The position numbers and the translations under genes were made by a program. Positions 27,515 to 36,400 of a stretch of 43,563 nt of DNA are shown here, one piece after another. The notes under the pieces are model-generated. The model made no database searches and was not told the origin of the DNA. It saw only the letters and a program-made list of their open reading frames with translations. This stretch comes from Acidobacteriota bacterium (lineage in GTDB: Bacteria > Acidobacteriota > UBA4820 > DSQY01). Within the stretch, counting starts at the first letter, position 1, and each line of letters starts with the position of its first letter. Where the stretch lies: NCBI GenBank assembly GCA_021833665.1, contig JAKBES010000004.1:1-43563 (forward strand), given 5' to 3'.

Positions 27515-27795
27515 GGGCATGGCTTCCGTTCCCCGTCCTCCATGATGGCATATGGAGCTGAACTGGGTGAGCCTCTATACGCGCTGCAGAGAGGGAACGG
27601 CGCGAAACCCTATATATGCCACCACCTCGCCAATATACCGCCAAACATAGGCGCACCCAATGCCCTCCCAAGGAATGGTCGTCCGGTTGTTCCTGAGGAA
27701 CGCTCTCGCCCGCGGCGATTATTCCATGGCTCAATTTCCCGAGCGCGGGAGACGGAACGGACCAGCGCCCCGCGTTCTTGGCCCGTTCTCTCCCC

Positions 27796-29838
27796 TCATC
27801 GCGTCGTCGCGTCCCGTGCCGCGTCCCACTCCTCGACCAGCGCCCGGCGGTAGGCTTCGGCGCTCCACCTCGTCCGGTCCATCTTCCAATATTCGCCTGA
27901 AAGGGCCGCCGCGACGTCCGGGAACCGATCGTCCACTTGGCCAGTATCCGCTCCCAGCGCCTCCCGAAGGCGGGAGTCCAAAAGGCCTTCTCGGAGGGCT
28001 TCCCACTCCACGGTCTGGATCCGCGTGCCCCCTGGCCCGTTCTCCACGCAGACGTCGTGGCGCAGATAGGGATGGCTCCAGTCGGTGTCTCCCTCCACCC
28101 CTGCGGCGTAGCAAAAGACCCAGAAGCCCGAAAGACCGAAAGCGTGCGAGAAGATCCCCGCCCAAATGCGGTTGAAAAAGGGGTCCTCGCGCAGGCCTTG
28201 CACGTAGGTCCATCGGCCTTTCGCAAGCCCCCGGGGCCCGGCCAGGGGCACGAGGTTGGGATCCAGGGCGTAACCGTCCAGAACCTTGGCCAGGCTCAGG
28301 GAGTTGGGCCAGCAGAGGGCGGTCCACGCCTTGAACCCCCGGGCCCGCAGCTCGGGGGCTATGCGCCGCACCCGGGCCAAGGCTTGGGGCGACGTGGGCT
28401 CATCCACCGTGTAGGCCCACGCGCCGGGGAGGGCCTTGAGTCCCGCCGTGTCCATGGCGAAGGCCCCGTCCATGCCCGCTTCCCTGGCTGCGGCCACGAA
28501 CCGCTCCCAGGCCGCCTCGCCGCGGGCATAGCACGTGGCGGCGTTGAAGCCGTGGTCTGCCATATCTCGCAAGTCGGTGGTCCAGCGGGCCGGTTCCCTG
28601 TCGAGGTAGTACATGCCGGCCACGCGCCGCGTCGGCGGCAGAGGGGGCGCTACCTCAATGCTCCACGCCAGTTCGCCCAAGCTTCGTCTTCCCTCGGCGA
28701 CCTGGATGGAGGAGGCCATGGCACCCGGGGGGGCGCCCGAAGGCACGCGCGCCCGGAGATAGACCCTCGTGGGCCACCGGCTGGGGGGAAGCCCGGAGGC
28801 TCCGGCGGGGAAAAGGCGCTCGGCCACCAGCACGTCTCCGGCCCCCAAGGCCACGCGGGCAGGGAAGAGCGCGTCCTGCTCCTCACGGGTCCCCGCCTGC
28901 CACCAGAAGTCCACGCGGAAGACCTCGGCCCCGGCCAAGGGCCCCGACACCGTCACCTGGATGGGATCGGCCGAGGCCGGGCACTCCAGCCACGCGGTGA
29001 CGAACTCGCCGGCCGGCGAGGCCTCCTCGCAGGCGGGGCGGCCGGCGCCATCAGGAAGGAAGGGCCTCACCTCGAAGGGAACCAGGGCTTCAGGAGAAGC
29101 GAGGGGCGAGGGGAAAGACGCTGGGATGAGGAAGGACGGCCCGTCCCCGCCCCACCGGGAGGAGGAGGGCTGGGGAGAGGACGTGTTGAGCACTTCGAGG
29201 GACATGCCGCCGGCCACCAGCTTGCGGCCTCTCAGGGCCGAGAGCCGGAACGTGTCCCCGGCCTTGAGGCCCAGGACGCTCCAGGGGACCAGCCACTCCC
29301 CCGCCCATGTGTGGCCGAAGTGCGACTCCGCGGCGCACCAGCTCAGGCCGGACAGCCCCGAAGCATCGCCCTCTTCGTCCAGGGACACGATGCGTCCTTC
29401 GGGATCCAGCACGAAGAGGACATCCTTCGCCCCCTGCACCCGGACCGCCATCCAGTCTCGCAGCAAGGCCTGGCCCGGTGATGCTGGAGGCATGGCAGGC
29501 GGGGGCGCTTTGCCTTTGGGGACGGCAGGCGAGGGCGTTTGCCCCACGGGGGTTGTTCCCCCCAGGCACACGGACTCCGTGGAGAGGATGGCCACATAGA
29601 GGCCGTCCCTCACGGCCAGGGCGTAGGCGCGCACGCTGCCATCCCGCGCCCCCGACACGGCGTCGTATTGGAGCAGGGGCGCCGCCCCCAGCAGGAAGGC
29701 CTCCCGAGGATCCCCGTCCACGTGCACGGCGTAAGGGGATGCGGGCAGGGGCCGAGCCGCGCCCAGGGCACCCGCGCTCAGAAGGATAGAAAGCACGGCA
29801 CACAGGCTTCGGATGATGGCTGGCCTCCTGAAGATCAT
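27796..29838 (-). CDS. Secreted glycoside-hydrolase-like protein (DUF4091-like C-terminal region)
   Basis: Signal peptide after MIFRRPAII (preferred start); 'MYYLDREPARWTTDLRDMADHGFNAATCY...GAWAYTVDEPTSPQALARVRRIAPELRARGFKAWTALCW' TIM-barrel-like. Confidence 0.6.
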   Translation of the reverse strand: MIFRRPAIIRSLCAVLSILLSAGALGAARPLPASPYAVHVDGDPREAFLLGAAPLLQYDAVSGARDGSVRAYALAVRDGLYVAILSTESVCLGGTTPVGQTPSPAVPKGKAPPPAMPPASPGQALLRDWMAVRVQGAKDVLFVLDPEGRIVSLDEEGDASGLSGLSWCAAESHFGHTWAGEWLVPWSVLGLKAGDTFRLSALRGRKLVAGGMSLEVLNTSSPQPSSSRWGGDGPSFLIPASFPSPLASPEALVPFEVRPFLPDGAGRPACEEASPAGEFVTAWLECPASADPIQVTVSGPLAGAEVFRVDFWWQAGTREEQDALFPARVALGAGDVLVAERLFPAGASGLPPSRWPTRVYLRARVPSGAPPGAMASSIQVAEGRRSLGELAWSIEVAPPLPPTRRVAGMYYLDREPARWTTDLRDMADHGFNAATCYARGEAAWERFVAAAREAGMDGAFAMDTAGLKALPGAWAYTVDEPTSPQALARVRRIAPELRARGFKAWTALCWPNSLSLAKVLDGYALDPNLVPLAGPRGLAKGRWTYVQGLREDPFFNRIWAGIFSHAFGLSGFWVFCYAAGVEGDTDWSHPYLRHDVCVENGPGGTRIQTVEWEALREGLLDSRLREALGADTGQVDDRFPDVAAALSGEYWKMDRTRWSAEAYRRALVEEWDAARDATTR

Positions 29839-29882
29839 TGTACAACGGACGCGGCGAGGGAGAGGGGGGAAATGGGGAAGGA

Positions 29883-29905
29883 GATTTCGGATTTGGGATT
29901 TGGGA
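29883..29905 (+). repeat. Degenerate heptamer array (GATTTCG/GATTTGG)
   Basis: GATTTCG|GATTTGG|GATTTGG. Confidence 0.7.
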
Positions 29906-29990
29906 AACGAGATCACCGGATCACCCGATCACCCGGTCGTCTCCCGCGTCTCACGTCTCGCTCAATGAATCAGGAACCTGAGCGCCATCT

Positions 29991-30027
29991 AAAGAAGGCC
30001 CCTCGGGTTAGGTGGTCTTTCACTTTT
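29991..30027 (+). repeat. Dispersed direct repeat copy 1 flanking the diguanylate cyclase gene
   Basis: AAAGAAGGCCCCTCGGGTTAGGTGGTCTTTCACTTTT, 35/37 identical to 33267..33303. Confidence 0.9.
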
Positions 30028-32925
30028 TCACTTTTCACTCCCCGCTCCAACAACCACCCTGTCCCTGCCCTCCTGCTTGGCCCGGTAGAGGGCTTCGTCG
30101 GCGGCGGCCACCAGGTCACGGGATGCATCCTGATGTGCGGGCCGCCGCGTGGCGGCGCCGATGCTGACGGTGACGTGGTCCGCCACGGATGATTTCGGGT
30201 GGAGCAGGGCCATGGCCGCCACGGCGGCACGGATGTCCTCCGCGACGGCGCGAGCACCCTCCGCTCCCGCGCCGGGCAGGACCACCACGAACTCCTCGCC
30301 CCCGTATCTCGCCGCCAGGTCGCCGGGGCGTTCGGCGTGCGCGGCCACGGCCGCGGCCACCCGCCGCAGGCCCTCGTCTCCCTGCTGGTGTCCGAGGGCG
30401 TCGTTGTATGCCTTGAAAAAATCCACGTCGATCATGAGGAGGGATAGGTCCGTTCCGGCTCGCAATGCCCTGTTCCACTCCCCTTGGAGATGGTCTTGAA
30501 AGACCCGGCGATTGGCGATCCCCGTCAGGCCATCGGTGGCGGCGAGGAGCTCCAGGCGCTGGTTGGCTTTGGCGAGGAGGGCCGTCCGCTCCGCCACCTG
30601 CCGCTCAAGCTGTTCGTTGCGCGTGCGGACGCGCCGCGTGCGGACCCCGGACACGGCCCACGCCGCGGCGGCCGTGAGCACCACCAATGTGCCCAAGGCG
30701 GCGAAGGCCAGTCCCCAGGGCACCTCCACCTCAAAGGGCACGCGGGCCGGCTCCAGGCTTCCCCGTCCGTCGGGAGCGACGGCCCGCACTTCGAAGACGT
30801 ACGAGCCCGGGAAGAGGTTCGTGAAATGGGCCTTCCTCTCCCACTGCGGATCCGACCAGCGCTCGTCGTACCCGGCAAGCCGGTAGAGGAACCGGGTCGT
30901 CTCTTCGGCGTGGTAAGTGGGCGAGAAGAAGGAAACGGACAGATCGTGGATGGGGAAGGCCAGCCGGCCGCCCGGCGCCACCCGCCGCCCCTCACCGTCC
31001 AGCGCCGCCAGAACCCCCACGGCCGGAGGAGGCGGCAGGCGGACTGCCGCGACGGCGTCGGCCTCAGAAAAGCCCCCCGCCATGCCCACCCACAAGCGCC
31101 CCGGTTCGGCCAGGAGGCAATGTTCCGCCGTCGTGGAAGGACCGGCCAGCCCCCGGGAGTGATCCAGGATGGCTTCCACCCGCTCCCCGCGCACGCGCAC
31201 CACACTGTACGAGCACGCCACCCATACCGCGTCTGATTGTGCCTCGGCCGCGAGGGCGACGATGTAGCGGTCGCCCAGGGTTGAATTGACCGTATCCATG
31301 GCCTCGGCCCTTCCGCCCGACAGCCGCCACAGTCCTTTGTCGGTGCCCACCCACACGCCTTCGGGGCGAGCGAGTACGGCGCGGCACACGAGGCTCGGCA
31401 ACCCCTCCGCCAAGCCGAAGCGCCGAAGGCCTCCTTTGGAAAAGGCCAGCACGCCCTGGCCGTCGGTTCCGATCCAGACGGTCCCGTCCTTCGCGATGGA
31501 AAGCCCTCGGGCTTCGCAGGCCGAACAGTCCTCGTCCGAACCGGGCACCATGCGCTCCAGGTCCGCCGGCGCGTGCCGGGCCCTGTCCCAACGAAAGCGC
31601 GTCACGCCTCCGAGGGCAGCCACCCAAACCCGCCCCTGAGGATCGCTCGCCAAACCGAAAATGCGCCGGCCGCCCAGTTCGGGTGGAACGCGAAGCCTGC
31701 GAGCACGTCCCCCTTCCACCACGGCGAGGCCGTCGGGCGTCCCCACCAGGAGGGTGCCGCCGGGGAGCGCGAGGAGGGCCCACGCCTCGCCCACGTCCCT
31801 GCCCGAGGCCATGGGAACCAGCCGCCCGTCCGCTTCAAGCCGTGAGACCCCGTCCGTGTGTCCCACCCACAGCGGGCCGCCGAACTCCCGCGCGAAGGAG
31901 AGGACCATGCCGCCGAGGCCCCCGCGCTGGGTGAGCCAAGAACGCAACCGCAGGTTCAGGACTTTCACCAAACCGTCTTCGGTGGCCAGCCAGATGAGTC
32001 CGTCCCGGTCTACGATGGCCCCCATGGCCCCATTGCCTGGAAGGCCGTGGTCGCCGTCGATCACGACGGTGGCCTTTCCCTTCTCAAGGACGGCCGCGCC
32101 CCGGGTTCCGGAGGTAAGCACGAGGCAATCCTTTCCCGCCGAGGCGGCCTCAGCCGCGAAGCCTTCAGGAACTCGCCAGGCGGGATCGAGCGCAAAGCCG
32201 CTGCCCTCACCGCGCGCCACGCCCCGCTCGCCTACAAGGAGAACCGCCTCCCCGAGGGAGACCACCCCAGCCACGGCCCCCACGCTCGCGGGTACCGCGA
32301 CGGGGGTAGGCGCCAACCCTTTCACCCGGAAGAGGCCCGAGTCCGTGGCAACGAATGCATCCTCCGCTCCGATCGGGTATACCCCCCTCAGGTTGCCGGT
32401 GATGCCCGCCACCACCCTCTCAAGGCGCCCTCCGCGCCAGCGCAGGACCTCTTTCCCTTCCGCGAACCATACGGCCCCCCGCCCGCCGGCCATGGACGTG
32501 AACTTCCGGCCCGCGAGACTTCGAGCCCCCTCGGGCAAGGGGACGACCAGGGGAGACCCATTGGAGGCGTCCGTGGCACGGAGGACGGCGGGACCCTCCT
32601 GGGTCAGGACCCAGATGAGGCCCTCGCCGTCTTCCGCGAAGGCCTTCACGGAGTCGTGAGGCAAGCCCTCGCCGGTCGTGAGGTTGGCGAAGGCCCTGCC
32701 GTCATATCGTCCCGTGCCGTAGGAGGTGCCCGCCCAAATGAAGCCGCGCGAATCTTGGAAGACCGCGAAGACCTGTGAGAACTTGAGGCCGTCGTCGATG
32801 GTGTAGACCCGGAGGGCGGGCCGCTGCGCCAGGGCCGCGCTCGCGAGCCCGGCGCCAAGGAGCGCCGCGAGCCACCAGGCACGGAGCGCGTGCCACCAGC
32901 GCCGAGTCTGAAGAAGTCCCTTCAT
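30028..32925 (-). CDS. Sensor diguanylate cyclase: signal peptide, Reg_prop beta-propeller, Y_Y_Y domain, TM, GGDEF
   Basis: Propeller-like 'DSRGFIWAGTSYGTGRYDG...' repeats; Y_Y_Y-like 'FLYRLAGYDERWSDPQWERKAHFTNLFPGSYVFEVRA'; TM; 'LTGIANRRVFQDHL...MIDVDFFKAYNDALGHQQGDEGLRRVA...ARYGGEEFVVVLPG'. Confidence 0.93.
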   Translation of the reverse strand: MKGLLQTRRWWHALRAWWLAALLGAGLASAALAQRPALRVYTIDDGLKFSQVFAVFQDSRGFIWAGTSYGTGRYDGRAFANLTTGEGLPHDSVKAFAEDGEGLIWVLTQEGPAVLRATDASNGSPLVVPLPEGARSLAGRKFTSMAGGRGAVWFAEGKEVLRWRGGRLERVVAGITGNLRGVYPIGAEDAFVATDSGLFRVKGLAPTPVAVPASVGAVAGVVSLGEAVLLVGERGVARGEGSGFALDPAWRVPEGFAAEAASAGKDCLVLTSGTRGAAVLEKGKATVVIDGDHGLPGNGAMGAIVDRDGLIWLATEDGLVKVLNLRLRSWLTQRGGLGGMVLSFAREFGGPLWVGHTDGVSRLEADGRLVPMASGRDVGEAWALLALPGGTLLVGTPDGLAVVEGGRARRLRVPPELGGRRIFGLASDPQGRVWVAALGGVTRFRWDRARHAPADLERMVPGSDEDCSACEARGLSIAKDGTVWIGTDGQGVLAFSKGGLRRFGLAEGLPSLVCRAVLARPEGVWVGTDKGLWRLSGGRAEAMDTVNSTLGDRYIVALAAEAQSDAVWVACSYSVVRVRGERVEAILDHSRGLAGPSTTAEHCLLAEPGRLWVGMAGGFSEADAVAAVRLPPPPAVGVLAALDGEGRRVAPGGRLAFPIHDLSVSFFSPTYHAEETTRFLYRLAGYDERWSDPQWERKAHFTNLFPGSYVFEVRAVAPDGRGSLEPARVPFEVEVPWGLAFAALGTLVVLTAAAAWAVSGVRTRRVRTRNEQLERQVAERTALLAKANQRLELLAATDGLTGIANRRVFQDHLQGEWNRALRAGTDLSLLMIDVDFFKAYNDALGHQQGDEGLRRVAAAVAAHAERPGDLAARYGGEEFVVVLPGAGAEGARAVAEDIRAAVAAMALLHPKSSVADHVTVSIGAATRRPAHQDASRDLVAAADEALYRAKQEGRDRVVVGAGSEK

Positions 32926-33036
32926 GGTGCCGCGAGTAATTCAGGCCGGTCGTCCAAGGCTTCCCCCCGCAGTCCCTTTGAACATAAGGTGCGGGCCCGA
33001 TGCGGTCAAGGGGAAGGGGAAATTTGAAGATGTCGT

Positions 33037-33110
33037 GATGAAGGGATGAGGGGATGAGGAAATGCCGAGATGCCGAGATGCCGGGATGCCGGGACCCCGG
33101 GATGCCGAGC
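33037..33110 (+). repeat. Degenerate 8-nt tandem array (GAGATGCC-like)
   Basis: GGGATGAG|GAAATGCC|GAGATGCC|GAGATGCC|GGGATGCC|GGGACCCC|GGGATGCC. Confidence 0.8.
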
Positions 33111-33186
33111 CGTGCGGCGGAGGTGAGGCATTCACCACCAAGACACGAAGGACACCGAGATAGAGATTGAGGCGTTTTCCTTGCCG

Positions 33187-33222
33187 CGTTTCGCGTTTCG
33201 CGTCTCGCGTTTCGCGTCTTCG
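33187..33222 (+). repeat. Degenerate heptamer array (CGTTTCG)
   Basis: CGTTTCG|CGTTTCG|CGTCTCG|CGTTTCG|CGTCTTCG. Confidence 0.8.
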
Positions 33223-33266
33223 CTCGATGGATCAGGAAGCCGGGAGCTGGAAGCTGAGATCGGCCG

Positions 33267-33303
33267 AAAGTAGGCCCCTCGGGTTAGGCGGTCTTTCACT
33301 TTT
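33267..33303 (+). repeat. Dispersed direct repeat copy 2 flanking the diguanylate cyclase gene
   Basis: AAAGTAGGCCCCTCGGGTTAGGCGGTCTTTCACTTTT. Confidence 0.9.
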
Positions 33304-33349
33304 CACTCCTCACTCCCCGCTCCCCGCTCCTCGCTCCTCGCTCCCCGCC
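33294..33349 (+). repeat. Eight-unit degenerate heptamer array
   Basis: TTTCACT|TTTCACT|CCTCACT|CCCCGCT|CCCCGCT|CCTCGCT|CCTCGCT|CCCCGCC. Confidence 0.85.
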
Positions 33350-33419
33350 CTCTCCCCAATCCCCATCCTGCTATACTCGCCTCTTCAAACCGTGCAGAGC
33401 GCGGCAAAGGAGAGGGTGT

Positions 33420-36400
33420 ATGAGGGACGACCAGGCAGCCGAACCCAGGCAAAGATCCTGGATCATTTTGACCTTGGTCCTGGCGGTCTTGATGGCTCTG
33501 GGCGGCTACGGCGTCAACCGCCATGAAGTGGCCGCCATCCGGGCGGACAAGGCCCAGGATCTGGCAAGCATCGGCCGCCTCAAGGTCGAAGCCATCCAGG
33601 CCTGGCGGGAAGAACGCCTGGCGGACGTGTCCGAGCTGAGCCACTCGCCTCTTTTCCGGGCGGCCGTGGTTCGATTGATCCAGACTCCCAAGGACGCTTC
33701 CCTCGAAGCGGTGATCGCCGACCGCCTGCGCGTCGCGGGCTCGGGCAGTTCGCACGCCGCGGCTTTTCTGGCGGCGGCTGGCGGACGGATTCTCGCTGCA
33801 TGGCCCGCCCAGGCCCCGCCGCTGGACCCCCTAGAGCAGGCGGCCGTGCGCCAGGCTCTGGTCGCGACACGGCCGTTCTTTTGCGATCTTCACCGCGCGC
33901 CCGAGCCTCCCCTTCTCCGCATGGATGCCGTCTGTGCCGTAGGCGGGAACGGCGAGGAAGATCGGGCCGTGCTGGTGATGCGCATTGATCCGGCCAAGAC
34001 CCTCGATCCCCTCGTCCAGTCGTGGCCCGTATACCGGAAGAGCGCCGAGAGCCTCATCGTCCGGCGGGACGGGGACGCGGTCGTCTCCCTCAATGACCTC
34101 CGTTTCAAACCCGATTCGGCCTTGAGCTTCAGCGTGCCCCTCTCGCGGACCGATCTGCCCGCCGTGCAGGCGGTGCTGGGACGCACGGGGGCATTTGAAG
34201 GCCTCGACTACCGGGGGGTCAAGATTCTCGCGTACATCCAGCTCATTCCCAGATCGCCCTGGTTTCTCGTGTCCAAGGTGGATCGGGCCGAAATCTACGC
34301 CGGGGCGGACCGCTGGACCTACGCGCTCACCGCCCTCACGATGCTCCTCGTCCTTCTCGCGAGCTTGGGAACGGGTTACCTGTACAAGCACCAGGGCAAG
34401 CGCGTGTTTCAGCGTCTCTACCGCTCCGAGCGCGAGCGCCGGGAGTCACTGGAGGAGTTAAGCGCCATCCTGCGCGGCATCGGCGACGGCGTCATCGCCA
34501 CGGACGTGGGCGGGCGCGTGCGCCTCATGAACCCCGTGGCCGAAACGCTCACGGGCTGGAACGAAGCGGAGGCCCAGGGCCGTCCCCTCGCGGAGGTGTT
34601 CCCCATCATCAACGAGCACTCCCGCGCCGAGGTTGAAAGCCCCGTGGAAAAAGTTCTTCGAGAAGGCTCCGTGGTGGGCCTGGCCAATCATACCCTCCTC
34701 ATCGCCAAGGGCGGGAAGGAGCGCCCCATCGCCGATAGCGGCGCCCCCGTGCGCAGCGAGGACGGAACGCTCTTCGGTGTCGTCCTCGTCTTCCGCGACC
34801 AGACGAAGGAACGGGAGGCCCGCGAGGCGCTCCGTGAAAGCGAGGAGCAGCACCGCTCTCTCTTCGAAGGCGCTCCCGTGGGTATCTTCATTACCACGAT
34901 CGAGGGAAAGGTGCTCTCCGTCAACCCTGCCCTCGCCCGAATGCTTGGCCTCGGATCCCCCCGGGCGGCTCAAGCCTACTACACGGATCTCGGAAGCCAG
35001 CTCTACGTCCACCCCGAAGCGCGCCAGGAGTTCCTGCGGCGCCTGAAGGGCGCGGGCCGCGTGGAGGACTTTGAATACGAGGCGCGCACGGCGGACGGCC
35101 GAACCACCTGGCTGGCCATGAACGCGCGCCTGACGGGAAGCCGGGAGGACGGCACCCTGCGCATCGAAGGGTTCACCACCGACGTGACGGCGCGCAAAGA
35201 GGCGGAGAAGGCGCTGCAGGACCGGGAGGAGCTCTTCCGCCACCTCTTCACCGACGGCCCCGCGGCGAAGCTGATCCTCGATCCGGAAGACGGCCACATC
35301 GTGGACGCCAACAAGGCCGCCGAGCGCTTCTACGGCTGGTCCGCCGACCAGCTGAAAACCATGAGCGCCTTCGACCTCAACACCCTCCCGCCCCATGAGG
35401 TGCGGCTCAAGATGGCGCACGTGCGGGACGGGCAGGAGGACCACTTCTATTTCCGCCACCGGCTGGCCTCGGGCGAGGTGCGCGACGTGGAGGTCTTCTC
35501 GGGCCCCATCCGGGTGAGCGGCAGAACCCTCTTCTTCTCCATCATCCACGACATCACGCAGCGGCGGCTGGCCGAAGAAGCCCTGCGCGAAAGCGAGGAG
35601 CGCTTCCGCGGCCTCTATGAAAACCTCTCCCTGGGCCTGTACCGGAGCACACCCGAGGGGCGCATTCTGATGGCCAACCCCGCCCTCCTGCGCATGCTCG
35701 GTTACGGCTCCTTCGAGGAACTCGCCAAGCGGAACCTGGAGACCGAGCAGGCCTACGAGCCGGACTACCCGAGGCTCATCTTCAAGGAGACGATCGAGCG
35801 CGACGGCGCCGTGCAGGGCCTTGAATCGGCATGGAGACGCACCGACGGCACCACCCTCTTCGTGCGGGAGAGCGCCCGGCTGGTGCGTGACGAGAAGGGC
35901 CGTCCCCTCTTTTACGAGGGTGTGGCCGAGGACATTACGGCCCGGGTCAACGCCGAGGCGGAGAGCCGCTGGCTGGCGTCCGTCCTGGAGCAGAGCCTGA
36001 ATGAGATCTACGTCTTCGACGCCTGGACCTTGCGGTTCACCTATGCCAACGGCGGAGCCCTTGCGAACCTGGGCTACTCGCTGGAGGAGCTTCAGGCCAT
36101 GACCCCCGTGGACATCAACCCCGCTGATCAGCGCGAGGCCTTCGGCGCCAAGCTCCAGCCCGTCCGCCTGGGAAGGGCTGCCCACGTCAGCATCGAGACG
36201 GTGCACCGGCGAAAGGACGGGTCCGTGTATCCCGTCCTGCTCACCCTTCAGCGCGGCACCCAGGGCCGGCGGGAGGTCATCGTCGCCGTCGGAAACGACA
36301 TCAGCGACCGCCAGCACCTGGAAGACCAGCTTCGGCAGGCGCAGAAGATGGAATCGGTGGGCCGCCTGGCGGGCGGCGTGGCTCACGACTTCAACAACAT

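Noticed and set aside
27937-29481. 514-aa plus-strand ORF opposite the glycoside-hydrolase-like gene
   Set aside because: Arg/Gly/Pro-rich antisense shadow, no domain signal, no ribosome-binding site noticed.
33361-33419. Promoter of the hybrid kinase (TATACT at 33372)
   Set aside because: A plausible -10 but no convincing -35 at proper spacing in the repeat tract; not reported as a feature.
34458-36386. 642-aa minus-strand ORF inside the hybrid kinase
   Set aside because: Antisense to a clearly recognisable multi-PAS kinase; composition (His/Glu/Gly/Val-rich) is a GC-frame artefact.
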